Assembly (NCBI GenBank): GCA_013289015.1
Contig: JABDAV010000028.1
Coordinates: 284 to 35,581, forward strand
Reading direction: 5' to 3'
DNA length: 35,298 nt
Origin: Bacteroidota bacterium
GTDB taxonomy: Bacteria; Bacteroidota; Bacteroidia; Chitinophagales; Chitinophagaceae
The notes below the pieces were generated by a model that did not search any database, had not been told where the DNA came from, and worked only from the letters and a program-made list of their open reading frames with translations. Positions 1 through 8,452 of this stretch are shown in pieces; position 1 is the first letter of the stretch; every line of letters begins with the position of its first letter. Position numbers and translations under genes: made by a program.

Positions 1-972
1 GCCATAGTTGGATATGATGATAAAGCCCAAAAACTTGCAGAATACTTTCAGCGTAATAAAAATATTTACAACTTTCTTGGCTTTTTTTCCGATTCAAACA
101 AAACGAAAAACAACTTTGACGAAAACCCTCTCTTTCCGCTAACTGAATGTATGAATTATGTGGTAAAACATAATGTAAAAGAGATTTACTCAACGGTTTT
201 ACCTCATGAAAATCCTCAGGTTTCCGAATTAGTGAGAAAAGCTGAAGCAAATTTTGTCAGGTTACGCTTTGTATCTAACACTCTTTTAAATCCGGGCTCG
301 GATTATAATCTTGTTGCGATAGATCAGCTCAATCAAATGACCATTATGGCCCTTAGAAACGAGCCGCTGCATGGTTATTTCAACAGGATCAAAAAAAGAG
401 GCTTTGATCTCATCGTGAGCAGCCTGGTCATAATTTTTGTAATGTCGTGGCTTACACCGTTACTGGGAATAATCATAAAACTTACTTCCAAAGGACCTGT
501 ATTTTTTATACAAGACCGCTCGGGCAAGGACAATAAGACCTTTCGTTGCATTAAATTCCGCAGCATGCATGTAAACGATGAAAGTGATGAAAAACAAGCT
601 GAAAAAAATGATGCGCGAATCACAAAGATCGGTGCCTTGATGCGCAAGACCAACCTTGATGAATTTCCACAATTCTTCAATGTCTTTAAAGGTGAAATGA
701 GTATTTGCGGACCGAGACCTCACATGCTGAAACATACCAAGGAATATAGCCAGATCATCAGCAGGTACATGATCAGGCATTATCTTAAACCCGGCGTCAC
801 AGGATGGGCGCAGGTAAATGGTTACCGCGGTGAAACAGAAGACCCGGTATTAATGGAAAGAAGGGTTGAATATGATATCTGGTATATGGAAAACTGGTCG
901 CTTATGCTCGACATAAGAATCATATTCATGACCATCTTTAATATATTCAAAGGAGAAGAAAAAGCCAGGTAA
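1..972 (+). CDS. Undecaprenyl-phosphate sugar phosphotransferase (WcaJ/WbaP-like), 5' truncated
   Basis: The reading frame is open from base 1 to the TAA at 970-972, so this is the last 323 residues of a longer gene cut by the window edge; the ATG at 151 is internal. The first ~95 residues resemble the Rossmann-like CoA-binding part of the polyprenyl glycosylphosphotransferase family. They are followed by the bacterial sugar-transferase core: the FKRIKKRGFDL-like entry helix (here FNRIKKRGFDL), a hydrophobic membrane segment, KFRSM, DEFPQFFNVFKGEMS, GPRPH, and the C-terminal PGVTGWAQVNGYRGET motif. Family knowledge: these inner-membrane enzymes transfer a sugar-1-phosphate from a nucleotide sugar to undecaprenyl phosphate, the first step of exopolysaccharide or O-antigen synthesis. 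The sugar cannot be read from the sequence. No other polysaccharide gene is visible in the window. Confidence 0.93.
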   Translation, partial: AIVGYDDKAQKLAEYFQRNKNIYNFLGFFSDSNKTKNNFDENPLFPLTECMNYVVKHNVKEIYSTVLPHENPQVSELVRKAEANFVRLRFVSNTLLNPGSDYNLVAIDQLNQMTIMALRNEPLHGYFNRIKKRGFDLIVSSLVIIFVMSWLTPLLGIIIKLTSKGPVFFIQDRSGKDNKTFRCIKFRSMHVNDESDEKQAEKNDARITKIGALMRKTNLDEFPQFFNVFKGEMSICGPRPHMLKHTKEYSQIISRYMIRHYLKPGVTGWAQVNGYRGETEDPVLMERRVEYDIWYMENWSLMLDIRIIFMTIFNIFKGEEKAR

Positions 973-1122
973 TTATATTTTAGAAATTCTCATCAGCATC
1001 TGTATATTCATTTTTCTGCAAACATCAGCAACAATTCTATGGCTGTGAGTGTTGAAAAGTATTCTCCAAATAAATGATTATGCACACACATTGCTCATAT
1101 ACTATCTGTTAATCAAGTCCGT

Positions 1123-1130
1123 TATATTTG
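1123..1130 (+). promoter_or_regulatory. Possible Bacteroidota -7 box upstream of ftsK
   Basis: TATATTTG matches the TAnnTTTG -7 consensus known from Bacteroidota and ends 16 bp before the ftsK ATG. No TTTG-type -33 element lies at the expected distance, so support is weak, and the implied 5' UTR would be very short. Confidence 0.3.
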
Positions 1131-1146
1131 CTGTTGCATTATTGCT

Positions 1147-3741
1147 ATGGCCAACAGGTTAAAAAAGAAAACGAATAACGCGCCCAGCGCTGAAAAATTA
1201 AATCCTGACAAAGAGCAGGAGGTCACCATACAGGAAGTTGTAAAAGATGAACGCACTTCAAAAATTGCCGGGGCTGTCAGTTTATTGTTTGCTGCCTTTC
1301 TTTTTATAGCATTTATATCATATTTCTTTACATGGCAGCAGGATCAGGACAGAGTTTCATCAGGCATTGGTGTTTTTATAAAAAAAGATGTGCATGTAGA
1401 TAATCTCTTAGGATTGCTCGGAGCTTATATATCAAATCTTTTCATGAATAATGGGTTTGGCATCGCATCATTTTTATTCTGTACATTCTTCTTTGTTCTT
1501 GGTGTAAATCTCTTGTTCGGGAAAAAAATATTTAATCTCGCGCGTAATCTCCGCTATCTTATTGCCGGGTTGATTGTTTTAAGCGTAGTATTTTCTTTTT
1601 TCTTTGGAAGAAATTTCGCCTGGGGTGGCGCTGCAGGTGATCTTATGGTTGATTGGCTGGTGAAATGGCTTGGCAATGTTGGAACAGCATGCCTGCTCGT
1701 TGTTACTTTTCTTGCATATATTATCTGGCGGTTTAATCCGAAATTTACATTGCCTGCACGCAAACAAAAACCATTGGTAAAAGATCCGGAACCTGTTAAC
1801 ACTGGAAACAATTTTGATGAAGAATATGATTACCATTATTACACTCCTGAAGAAAGCATTTCAATCAACGATAAATATGCAGCCAGCCACGATGATGGCT
1901 TAACTAACAGGTTAAAAAATAATGACGGTAACATTGTAGTGATCATGCCTGAAATAAAGGGTACACCATCGTTTCAGGATGATATAAAACTGACTGATAA
2001 GGAACCCGGCTATCAGCCAATGATTGATGAATTGATAAATCACAAAGAACCCATTACAGAAAATTTACCGGAAAACAAAGCAATAACAACGCTTCCATAT
2101 CAGCAAAAATCCAGGCAAACCGGGGAGGATATGCAACTGGAAATAAATGATACGATCGAAGACAATGAACCAACAGTAACTATTGGTCCGACGATTGTAA
2201 ACCAGGATAAGCCGGTCACTATTCAAAAGCCTGTAGTAAACTATGAGCCCACACTTGACCTGAGTAATTATAAATACCCGTCTCTTGATTTATTGGAAGC
2301 TCATGGAAGTGAAAAAATTGTTCATGATCCGGCAGAACTGGAAGCCAATAAAAACCAGATCATATCTACTCTAAAAAACTATGATATAGCTATCCAGCGC
2401 ATCAGTGCGACAGTTGGGCCAACGGTTACCCTGTATGAAATTATTCCGGCTCCGGGCGTTCGCATAAGCCGTATAAAAAATCTTGAAGATGATATTGCAT
2501 TAAGTCTTGCTGCATTGGGCATTCGTATCATTGCTCCTATTCCGGGCAAAGGCACCGTTGGTATTGAAGTACCTAACGTTCGCAAGACGGTTGTAAGCAT
2601 GAAGACCTTGCTTGCATCAGAAAAATTTCAGAACAATAATTTTTCATTGCCTATTGCTATAGGCAAAAAAATTGACAATGAAAATTTCATTGTAGATCTC
2701 GCTACAATGCCACATTTATTAATGGCGGGCGCAACCGGCCAGGGTAAATCTGTTGGTATAAATGCGCTGCTCGTTTCGTTATTATATAAAAAACATCCCT
2801 CACAATTGAAGCTGGTCCTGGTTGATCCGAAGAAAGTAGAGCTGAGTTTATACCGCGTTATTGAAAGGCATTTTCTTGCAAAGCTTCCGGGTGAAGAAGA
2901 GCCTATCATCACCGATACAAAAAAAGTAGTGCATACTTTAAATGCATTGGCAACTTTAATGGATATACGTTATGATCTTTTAAAAGAAGCAAGTTGCCGT
3001 AATATAAAAGAGTACAATGAAAAATTTGTGAACAGAAAACTCAACCCGCAAAAAGGCCATGAATTTTTGCCATTCATTGTATTGGTGATTGATGAATTTG
3101 CAGACCTTATTATGACGGCAGGCAAAGAAATTGAAATGCCTATTGCAAGGCTTGCACAGCTGGCGCGCGCTGTGGGTATTCATCTTGTTATAGCAACACA
3201 GCGGCCTTCAGTTAATATTATCACAGGAACCATTAAGGCAAATTTTCCTGTACGTGTTGCATTTAAGGTTTCTTCAAAAATTGACAGCCGTACCATTCTT
3301 GATACCGGCGGCGCTGAACAACTCATTGGTAAGGGTGATATGCTGATAAGTTATAACGGCGAAATCACCCGTTTACAATGTGCCTTTGTTGATACACCTG
3401 AAGTAGAAAAAGTATGTGAGTTTGTTAGTGAACAGCAAGGTTATCCCCAGGCATTTCAACTTCCGGAATATGTTGACGAAAAAGAAATGGAAGGAAAAGA
3501 ATTTGATCTTAGTGATCGTGATCCTTTATTTGAAGATGCTGCAAGATTAATAGTGCAAAATCAAATGGGTTCAACTTCATTGATTCAGCGTAGAATGAAA
3601 TTGGGATATAACCGTGCAGGCCGGTTGATGGATCAGTTGGAACAAGCCGGCATTGTTGGACCGAACCTGGGCAGTAAAGCAAGAGATGTGTTGGTTAAGA
3701 CTGATGGTGAGTTGCAGGAAATACTTGATCTTATAGGATAA
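1147..3741 (+). CDS. ftsK: DNA translocase FtsK/SpoIIIE
   Basis: 864 residues, a usual length for Bacteroidota FtsK. The protein couples septum closure to chromosome dimer resolution by pumping DNA toward the dif site. The N-terminal ~200 residues hold about four membrane helices that would anchor it at the septum. A low-complexity acidic linker (about residues 205-385) leads into the alpha/beta RecA-like motor, with Walker A GATGQGKS at 528-535 and Walker B VIDEF at 647-651, plus the family stretch ARAVGIHLVIATQRPSVN. The C-terminal ~70 residues (from about 792) form the winged-helix gamma domain that reads KOPS-type polarity sequences (MGSTSLIQRRMKLGYNRAGR). The start is the ATG at 1147, just before a basic cytoplasmic tail. 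A 28-bp gap separates it from the next gene, so the two may be co-transcribed. Confidence 0.97.
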   Translation: MANRLKKKTNNAPSAEKLNPDKEQEVTIQEVVKDERTSKIAGAVSLLFAAFLFIAFISYFFTWQQDQDRVSSGIGVFIKKDVHVDNLLGLLGAYISNLFMNNGFGIASFLFCTFFFVLGVNLLFGKKIFNLARNLRYLIAGLIVLSVVFSFFFGRNFAWGGAAGDLMVDWLVKWLGNVGTACLLVVTFLAYIIWRFNPKFTLPARKQKPLVKDPEPVNTGNNFDEEYDYHYYTPEESISINDKYAASHDDGLTNRLKNNDGNIVVIMPEIKGTPSFQDDIKLTDKEPGYQPMIDELINHKEPITENLPENKAITTLPYQQKSRQTGEDMQLEINDTIEDNEPTVTIGPTIVNQDKPVTIQKPVVNYEPTLDLSNYKYPSLDLLEAHGSEKIVHDPAELEANKNQIISTLKNYDIAIQRISATVGPTVTLYEIIPAPGVRISRIKNLEDDIALSLAALGIRIIAPIPGKGTVGIEVPNVRKTVVSMKTLLASEKFQNNNFSLPIAIGKKIDNENFIVDLATMPHLLMAGATGQGKSVGINALLVSLLYKKHPSQLKLVLVDPKKVELSLYRVIERHFLAKLPGEEEPIITDTKKVVHTLNALATLMDIRYDLLKEASCRNIKEYNEKFVNRKLNPQKGHEFLPFIVLVIDEFADLIMTAGKEIEMPIARLAQLARAVGIHLVIATQRPSVNIITGTIKANFPVRVAFKVSSKIDSRTILDTGGAEQLIGKGDMLISYNGEITRLQCAFVDTPEVEKVCEFVSEQQGYPQAFQLPEYVDEKEMEGKEFDLSDRDPLFEDAARLIVQNQMGSTSLIQRRMKLGYNRAGRLMDQLEQAGIVGPNLGSKARDVLVKTDGELQEILDLIG

Positions 3742-3769
3742 ATGCAACTGACATTTCAATGAAGATATT

Positions 3770-4159
3770 ATGATTGAACCGCCAAAAGACAAGCAGATCA
3801 TAAAAGGAGCAATAGCCGATTACTGGTTTGAAGATAGTATCCTTGTCTCACTTTCCAAAAGTATTACACGCACCGTAGAAAACATCGGCGGTAATGTTGC
3901 ACTGGTAAAACAAATAACCAATAACAAGCCTGTGCCCTTACTTATATATCTTGCATCTTCTCCCGTTCCCGACAAAGCCACCAGGAAATTTTCAACAGAA
4001 CAATTGCCTGTTATTTATTCAGCCATGGCAATGGTTTCAAAACCAGGTTTATCAAAATTCATCATGAATATTTTATTCAGTTTAAAACCACCGCCCATTC
4101 CCATGAAAAGTTTTACAGACGATAAAGCAGCCAAAGAATGGCTTAAACAATATGTTTAA
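3770..4159 (+). CDS. Small STAS/SpoIIAA-like protein (DUF7793-type), function unknown
   Basis: 129 residues with no signal peptide or membrane segment. It resembles a family of small Bacteroidota proteins predicted to adopt a SpoIIAA-like (STAS/SEC14) fold. The recognisable pattern is a strand with PVPLLIYL, then an ARKFS-like segment (here ATRKFSTEQLP), an alanine/methionine-rich helix, a hydrophobic stretch with FIMNILFS, a proline-rich turn KPPPIPMKSF, and the terminal KAAKEWLKQY helix. The family assignment is from memory of its sequence pattern and should be confirmed with a profile search. It follows ftsK by 28 bp on the same strand, but nothing links it to division. The ATG at 3770 is the only sensible start. 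Confidence 0.72.
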   Translation: MIEPPKDKQIIKGAIADYWFEDSILVSLSKSITRTVENIGGNVALVKQITNNKPVPLLIYLASSPVPDKATRKFSTEQLPVIYSAMAMVSKPGLSKFIMNILFSLKPPPIPMKSFTDDKAAKEWLKQYV

Positions 4160-4503
4160 TAATTGCGTTCGGGAAGATAGTTAGAAGGCGTCATTTCAAT
4201 CCCGAAACTTCGCATACGCATTAGGTTAAGTAATCAATTTTTGGTTCCCAAAAAAGTTCTTTGAAAACGACACATAGAAAAGGCAAGCTTGCTGCTGTTA
4301 AAAGGTAACTTATAGTAGTATGGCAGCCACTTTTCTTAGTGTGTCAAATACCTGAAGTTAAGTTTTGCTTCAAAGAAAAGCCAAGTACTTTTTAGTGATA
4401 AGCTTCTTAAAAAGAGAAACTATTCCCGTATGGGCAGAATGCCCTTATATCTTACTTTCTTTGAGCTATAGGTTACCTGATTTATAGACTTAAAAATAAA
4501 GTT
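4160..4503 (+). other. Non-coding stretch upstream of the IS110 relic; possible IS left end
   Basis: No credible coding frame. IS110-group elements carry a long non-coding left end that encodes a structured bridge RNA, so part of this 344-bp stretch may be the decayed left end of the element. One compact hairpin is visible: GGGCA (4432-4436), loop GAA, TGCCC (4440-4444). The outer boundary cannot be set because IS110 elements lack long terminal inverted repeats. The IS interpretation is an inference. Confidence 0.35.
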
Positions 4504-5172
4504 ATGCAAAAGGCAACGGTATTTGAAACGATTAATGAAAATGTAGCAGGCATTGATATGGGTGCTGAAAAAATTTTTGTATCGCCAGATGGAACAGAGG
4601 TTGTAAACTTTAATACGTTCACATCGGGCTATTATCAGTGCATGGAATATCTGCAACAAAAAAATATTACTGAAGTAGCAATGGAAGCAACTGGTGTTTA
4701 CTGGATGGCGCTGTATACTATGCTGGAAAACTGCGGTATACTTTATTAAGATTAATCGGGGAAACAGAAACAGATATGATGCGGTTTGAAACAAACAAAC
4801 ATTTTGTAAGCTGGTGTGGACTATCGCCTAAACATCATCAAACAGGTAAGACCAATAAACGTGTAAAAGGGACAAAATGAACAAGGCAGGACAAATATTT
4901 AAAGAAATAGCACATTCGCTTATAAACAGCAAACATATAGCTATTGGCAGTTTTATCAGAAAACTAAAAGCAAGAAAAGACTCTGCAATAGCTATAAAAG
5001 CAGGTACTAGGAAACTGGCAATCGCCTATGATACACTTACAAAAGGAAGCGCTTATGTAGAACAAAGAATAAAAAAAATATGAAGAACAAATAGCAAAAA
5101 AAGAAAAAGCAGCATTATATAAACTGGCAAAAAAATATAATGTTGAAATCGTTGATAAACAAACAGCTGCTT
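4504..5172 (+). pseudogene. IS110-family transposase, decayed (central deletion and two frameshifts)
   Basis: Three fragments in different frames spell one IS110-type transposase. Fragment 1 (4504-4749) holds the N-terminal DEDD/RuvC-like part, with the first Asp in AGIDMGAEK and the Glu in AMEATGVYW. Fragment 2 (about 4743-4880) restarts inside the C-terminal Transposase_20 domain with LRLIGETETDMMRF and FVSWCGLSPKHHQTGK. Fragment 3 (4877-5083) continues with NKAGQIFKEIAHSLINSKH, and a further shift at about 5079 gives YEEQIAKKEKAALYKLAKK. The stretch that normally separates the two domains, with the last two catalytic acidic residues, is missing; family members run roughly 320-400 residues, so well over 100 are lost. 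The copy must be inactive. The 3' limit at about 5172 is approximate. No target-site duplication is expected or seen. Confidence 0.85.
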
Positions 5173-5268
5173 TACGTGTCATTGGCAGAAATAGTTGTGA
5201 TCTCTTTAAATATAAGGCCAGCTTGAGTCTTAGAGTCATTAGCGCCTGTAATTTCAGGTTGTTACCAG

Positions 5269-5373
5269 TTGTCGCATAAGGCGCCTCTTTCGGTTCGGTC
5301 CCGACTTGTCGGGATTGAAAAAAATCCGAAGGATATTTTTTTCAAAGAAGCGAAAGCAGCGCCGATGCGACAA
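5269..5373. repeat. Large branched palindrome (REP/MITE-like)
   Basis: A ~105-nt sequence can fold into a branched structure. The outer stem is TTGTCGCAT (5269-5277) with ATGCGACAA (5365-5373). The middle stem is GGCGC (5280-5284) with GCGCC (5359-5363). The inner stem is CTTTCG (5287-5292) with CGAAAG (5351-5356). Inside are two further hairpins: TCCCGAC/GTCGGGA at 5299-5314, and an A-run/T-run hairpin at 5317-5343 with ATCC/GGAT next to the loop. It begins about 100 bp past the end of the transposase relic. Size and nesting resemble REP- or MITE-type elements, which IS110/IS1111 transposons are known to favour as targets. Confidence 0.75.
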
Positions 5374-5641
5374 CGAAGCCATGCGGCTTTGAGCATACAA
5401 CAACTGTATTTAAGTGATGTATAAGTTAGGACGCTAATACAAAACTTCGGAATTTAGGTGACGGTTCAACTTCATAACAAAACGTGGCAATATAACTTTC
5501 AATACGATATAAATTCCTTATCCCGACTCATGTATGTAATAATCTTATCTGAAAGCTTTAACCAAACGCGATTGTAGTAGTTGTCGTTTTTAATTTGCTG
5601 AAACAGATAAATTCATTAAGATTTGCAACAAACGCCTTAAA
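5374..5641 (+). other. Intergenic region before the aminotransferase gene
   Basis: No coding frame of note. A short hairpin, AAGCC/GGCTT at about 5375-5389, directly follows the branched palindrome. The remainder is AT-rich leader sequence for the downstream gene; no promoter or operator could be assigned with confidence. Confidence 0.4.
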
Positions 5642-6898
5642 ATGGAAAAATTAAGTACGCTTGCAGAAACAATGGTTGGCAGTGAGATTGTTCGGTTGGG
5701 AAATGAAATAAGTGAGCGCAAACGTAAAGGAGAGCACATTTATAATTTTACGATCGGCGATTTTGATCCTTCAGTTTTTCCAATACCCGCAGCACTTGAA
5801 GCGTTCATTATCGAAAGCTATCAACATCACTATACAAATTATCCTCCTGCAGATGGAATTTTTGAGTTGCGTCAAGCTGTTGCGTTATTTATAAAAGAAT
5901 GGGAACATCTTGAATATTCACCATCTGAAATATTGATCGCATCAGGCGGCAGGCCATTAATATATGCTTTGTTCAAAACGGTGATCGATGATAATGATAA
6001 AGTGATCTATGCGGCGCCTTCATGGAACAATAATCATTATACCAATCTGCATAAAGGCAAACATTGTATCATAGAAACAAAAGCTGAAAATAATTTTATG
6101 CCTACTGCGGAAGATATAGCAGCAAATATAAAAGATGCAGCGCTTCTTTGCTTGTGCACACCTCAAAATCCAACCGGCACAACATTAAGCAGGGAAACAC
6201 TTTCAGCAATATGCAGGCTTGTTATTGAAGAAAATAGCCGGCGCGGAGAGAACGAAAAAAAATTGTATGTAATGTTTGATCAGATGTATTGGATGCTCAC
6301 CTATGGAAGCATACAACATTACAATCCTGTATCATTACATCCCGAAATGCGCGCTTATACAATTTTTGTTGATGGCATATCAAAGGCATTTGCTGCTACC
6401 GGTTTGCGCGTGGGATGGGCATTCGGGCCCAAAGCAGTACTTACAAAGATGAAAGCATTCCTTAGTCATATAGGCGCTTGGGCGCCAATGGCTGAGCAAA
6501 AAGCAACTGCAAAATTTCTTGTACAAAAAAATTTACTGCAGGAATATTTCAGTCATTTTAAAGCTGAGCTTGAATTAAGACTGAATAAAATTTATGAAGG
6601 GTTGATGGAATTAAAAGCGTTTGGCCACAACGTTGATGCCGTTACACCTCAGGCGTCAATCTATCTTACTATATCGTTTAATCTCGCCGGTAAAAAATCA
6701 AATGGTATTGAATTGAGAACACAGGAAGATGTAACGGAATACCTGTTAAGTAAAGCTCATTTGGCTATAGTACCTTTTTATGCTTTCGGTGCAGAAAAAA
6801 AATCTCCCTGGTACAGGCTTAGCGTCGGCACTTGTAAACTAAATGAAATACCTCTTTTTCTACATCAACTTAAAGATGCATTGAATGATCTTCAATAA
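5642..6898 (+). CDS. PLP-dependent class I/II aminotransferase
   Basis: 418 residues, typical of fold-type I aspartate aminotransferase relatives. The pyridoxal-phosphate enzyme would move an amino group between an amino acid and a 2-oxo acid in the cytoplasm. Visible family features are YTNYPPADGIFELRQAV near residues 60-77 (the N-terminal substrate loop), SGGRPLIYALF (cofactor phosphate region), NPTG at 176-179, a DQMY segment in the place of the cofactor-binding Asp/Tyr, the Schiff-base lysine K248 in DGISKAFA followed by TGLRVGWAFGP, and a late WYRLSVG containing the carboxylate-binding Arg. Substrate specificity is not readable. It stands alone: the IS relic lies upstream and a convergent gene 10 bp downstream. 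ATG 5642 starts at the expected N-terminus. Confidence 0.93.
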   Translation: MEKLSTLAETMVGSEIVRLGNEISERKRKGEHIYNFTIGDFDPSVFPIPAALEAFIIESYQHHYTNYPPADGIFELRQAVALFIKEWEHLEYSPSEILIASGGRPLIYALFKTVIDDNDKVIYAAPSWNNNHYTNLHKGKHCIIETKAENNFMPTAEDIAANIKDAALLCLCTPQNPTGTTLSRETLSAICRLVIEENSRRGENEKKLYVMFDQMYWMLTYGSIQHYNPVSLHPEMRAYTIFVDGISKAFAATGLRVGWAFGPKAVLTKMKAFLSHIGAWAPMAEQKATAKFLVQKNLLQEYFSHFKAELELRLNKIYEGLMELKAFGHNVDAVTPQASIYLTISFNLAGKKSNGIELRTQEDVTEYLLSKAHLAIVPFYAFGAEKKSPWYRLSVGTCKLNEIPLFLHQLKDALNDLQ

Positions 6899-6908
6899 GA
6901 GCTTCTAA

Positions 6909-7157
6909 TTAATTTTTGTTGCTGATAAATACAAATGATTTAAGCTTTGACTCTTTTAAAATATGCTTAACATGTTGAAGTTTACTGATAACCTTATTAC
7001 GGTTAACATCTATTACTTCATTGGCAATGCAAAGCGCGTCAGAACTTTCAACAAGATAAAATAAATCATTCAATAGCTCTATTTCATGTTCAAGCTCTTG
7101 TTGATTCATTACCTCTTTTTTTGTAAGTACCAGCAGGTTTCTATAACGGGGGTTCAT
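6909..7157 (-). CDS. Small hypothetical protein
   Basis: 82 residues if translation starts at the ATG at 7157. A second ATG at 7109 (residue 17) is preceded by an AGAGG sequence at good spacing and would give 66 residues. I do not recognise the family. The protein is charged, predicted helical (ELEHEIELLNDLFYLVE), has no signal peptide, and ends in Lys/Asn. It is convergent with the aminotransferase, with a 10-bp gap. It lies 24 bp downstream of the small lipoprotein gene on the same strand, so the two may form a short transcript. Being a real gene is likely but not certain. Confidence 0.55.
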   Translation of the reverse strand: MNPRYRNLLVLTKKEVMNQQELEHEIELLNDLFYLVESSDALCIANEVIDVNRNKVISKLQHVKHILKESKLKSFVFISNKN

Positions 7158-7181
7158 AGCACCTGATTATTTAAATTTTTT

Positions 7182-7304
7182 TTATCCTACAATTCCTCTT
7201 TTTGGAGGGCAACCGCATTTTGTTCTGTTGCTGGGGCTGCAAGATACTGCAAGCATAATCGTTAATAATACAATAACAAGAAAAAAATTTAGTTGCCGCT
7301 TCAT
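7182..7304 (-). CDS. Small lipoprotein, 40 residues
   Basis: A short frame that reads as a complete lipoprotein precursor. It has a basic start (MKRQ), a hydrophobic core (LNFFLVIVLLTIML), a lipobox AVSC with Cys at about residue 22, and a short tail with three more residues of note (TKCGCPP, then KRGIVG at the end). Signal peptidase II processing would leave a lipid-anchored peptide of about 19 residues. From memory, small Bacteroidota lipoproteins with a Cys-Pro and Gly-rich tail are common and uncharacterised. It is divergent from the glycosyltransferase at 7355 and upstream of the hypothetical gene at 6909. The intact lipobox is the main evidence that it is real. Confidence 0.7.
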   Translation of the reverse strand: MKRQLNFFLVIVLLTIMLAVSCSPSNRTKCGCPPKRGIVG

Positions 7305-7354
7305 TAATTTGTATTTCTAAATTACACAGTTTATATTAAAACAAACAATTTTTT

Positions 7355-8440
7355 TTGAACACAGCGCTAAGGCATAAAAAGATTCTGATCGCCCCTCTTG
7401 ATTGGGGCCTTGGCCATGCAACCCGTTGTATTACAATAATTCGTTATTTGGAAACGCTTAACTGCCGTATTACGGTTGCTGCATCCGGAAAAACTGAAAC
7501 CTTGCTCAAAAACGAATTCCCTCATCTTTCTTACCTTAACCTGCCCGGGTACAAAATAGCTTATTCAAAATTTAAACGGTTTTTACCGTTTAAAATTTTA
7601 ATTCAAATCCCTAAAATTTTAAGAATTATCCGGTTTGAGCATCAGTGGCTAAAAAAAATCTTAAAGCAACATCGCTTTGATGCCGTTATTTCAGACAACC
7701 GTTACGGTTTTTTTTCTAACGATTGCATTTCTGTTTTTATAACACATCAGCTTAAAATTAAAACGAATATAAAAGCGCTTGATAAAATTTTGCAGCGAAT
7801 AAATTATCGTTATATAAACCGTTTTTCCGAATGCTGGATACCCGATCTGGAAGGCTGTATAAATATAGCAGGAGACCTTTCGCATTCTGAATCATTACCA
7901 AATATTCCGGTTAAATACATTGGACCGCTCTCACGGTTTAAAAAAAATAGAAATGATAAAATAACATTTAAATGGATGGTGATCATTTCAGGTCCTGAAC
8001 CTCAACGTTCAATATTTGAACAAAAAATCTTTGAAGCAGCATCAACAACAAATGAAAATTTTTTAATTGTTCGCGGTTTACCGGGAGAAAAAGAAAAGGA
8101 TTTTTCTAATCAGAATTGTAAAGTGCTGAATCATCTAAACACAACAGAAATGCAGCAGGCGATACAGGCAAGTGAATTTATAATCAGCCATTGTGGTTAC
8201 ACAACCGTTATGGAAATTTTATCTCTGCAAAAAAAATCAATACTCATTCCAACACCCGGGCAAACAGAACAGGAATATCTCGCATCACATCTTTCAAAAC
8301 AAAACTGGGCTTATACATTTGATCAGAAAGAAGACTTTGCATTTCATTTAAATAAAGCAACTACGTACACATATAATCTTCCAGACATCGATTGTCAATT
8401 ACACGAAACAGTTATAAAAAATTTTGTGCAATCACTCTAA
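7355..8440 (+). CDS. MurG-like glycosyltransferase (GT-B fold, family 28-type C-terminus)
   Basis: 361 residues from a TTG codon at 7355. No ATG lies near, and the conserved first strand KKILIAPLDWGLGHATR starts at residue 8, so the TTG is needed. The N-terminal half has the glycine-rich acceptor loop (DWGLGHATR). The C-terminal half has the GT28-like nucleotide-sugar region: VIISGPEPQR, the ISHCGYTTVMEIL segment where MurG-type enzymes grip the donor, and PTPGQTEQEYLA. Family knowledge says such proteins transfer a sugar from a UDP-sugar, often to a lipid or glycan, at the cytoplasmic face of the membrane. The substrate is unknown. It is too divergent to be murG itself and is not in a cell-wall cluster. 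It is convergent with the SixA-type gene, 12 bp away. Confidence 0.85.
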   Translation: MNTALRHKKILIAPLDWGLGHATRCITIIRYLETLNCRITVAASGKTETLLKNEFPHLSYLNLPGYKIAYSKFKRFLPFKILIQIPKILRIIRFEHQWLKKILKQHRFDAVISDNRYGFFSNDCISVFITHQLKIKTNIKALDKILQRINYRYINRFSECWIPDLEGCINIAGDLSHSESLPNIPVKYIGPLSRFKKNRNDKITFKWMVIISGPEPQRSIFEQKIFEAASTTNENFLIVRGLPGEKEKDFSNQNCKVLNHLNTTEMQQAIQASEFIISHCGYTTVMEILSLQKKSILIPTPGQTEQEYLASHLSKQNWAYTFDQKEDFAFHLNKATTYTYNLPDIDCQLHETVIKNFVQSL

Positions 8441-8452
8441 TTGTAGACAGTG

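Noticed and set aside
4420-4794. Minus-strand frame of 124 residues
   Set aside because: It is antisense to the IS110 transposase fragment, with no recognisable motif and skewed composition.
8441-8452. Hairpin-like sequence between the glycosyltransferase and SixA-type genes as a shared terminator
   Set aside because: The pairing is too imperfect and the gap is only 12 bp.
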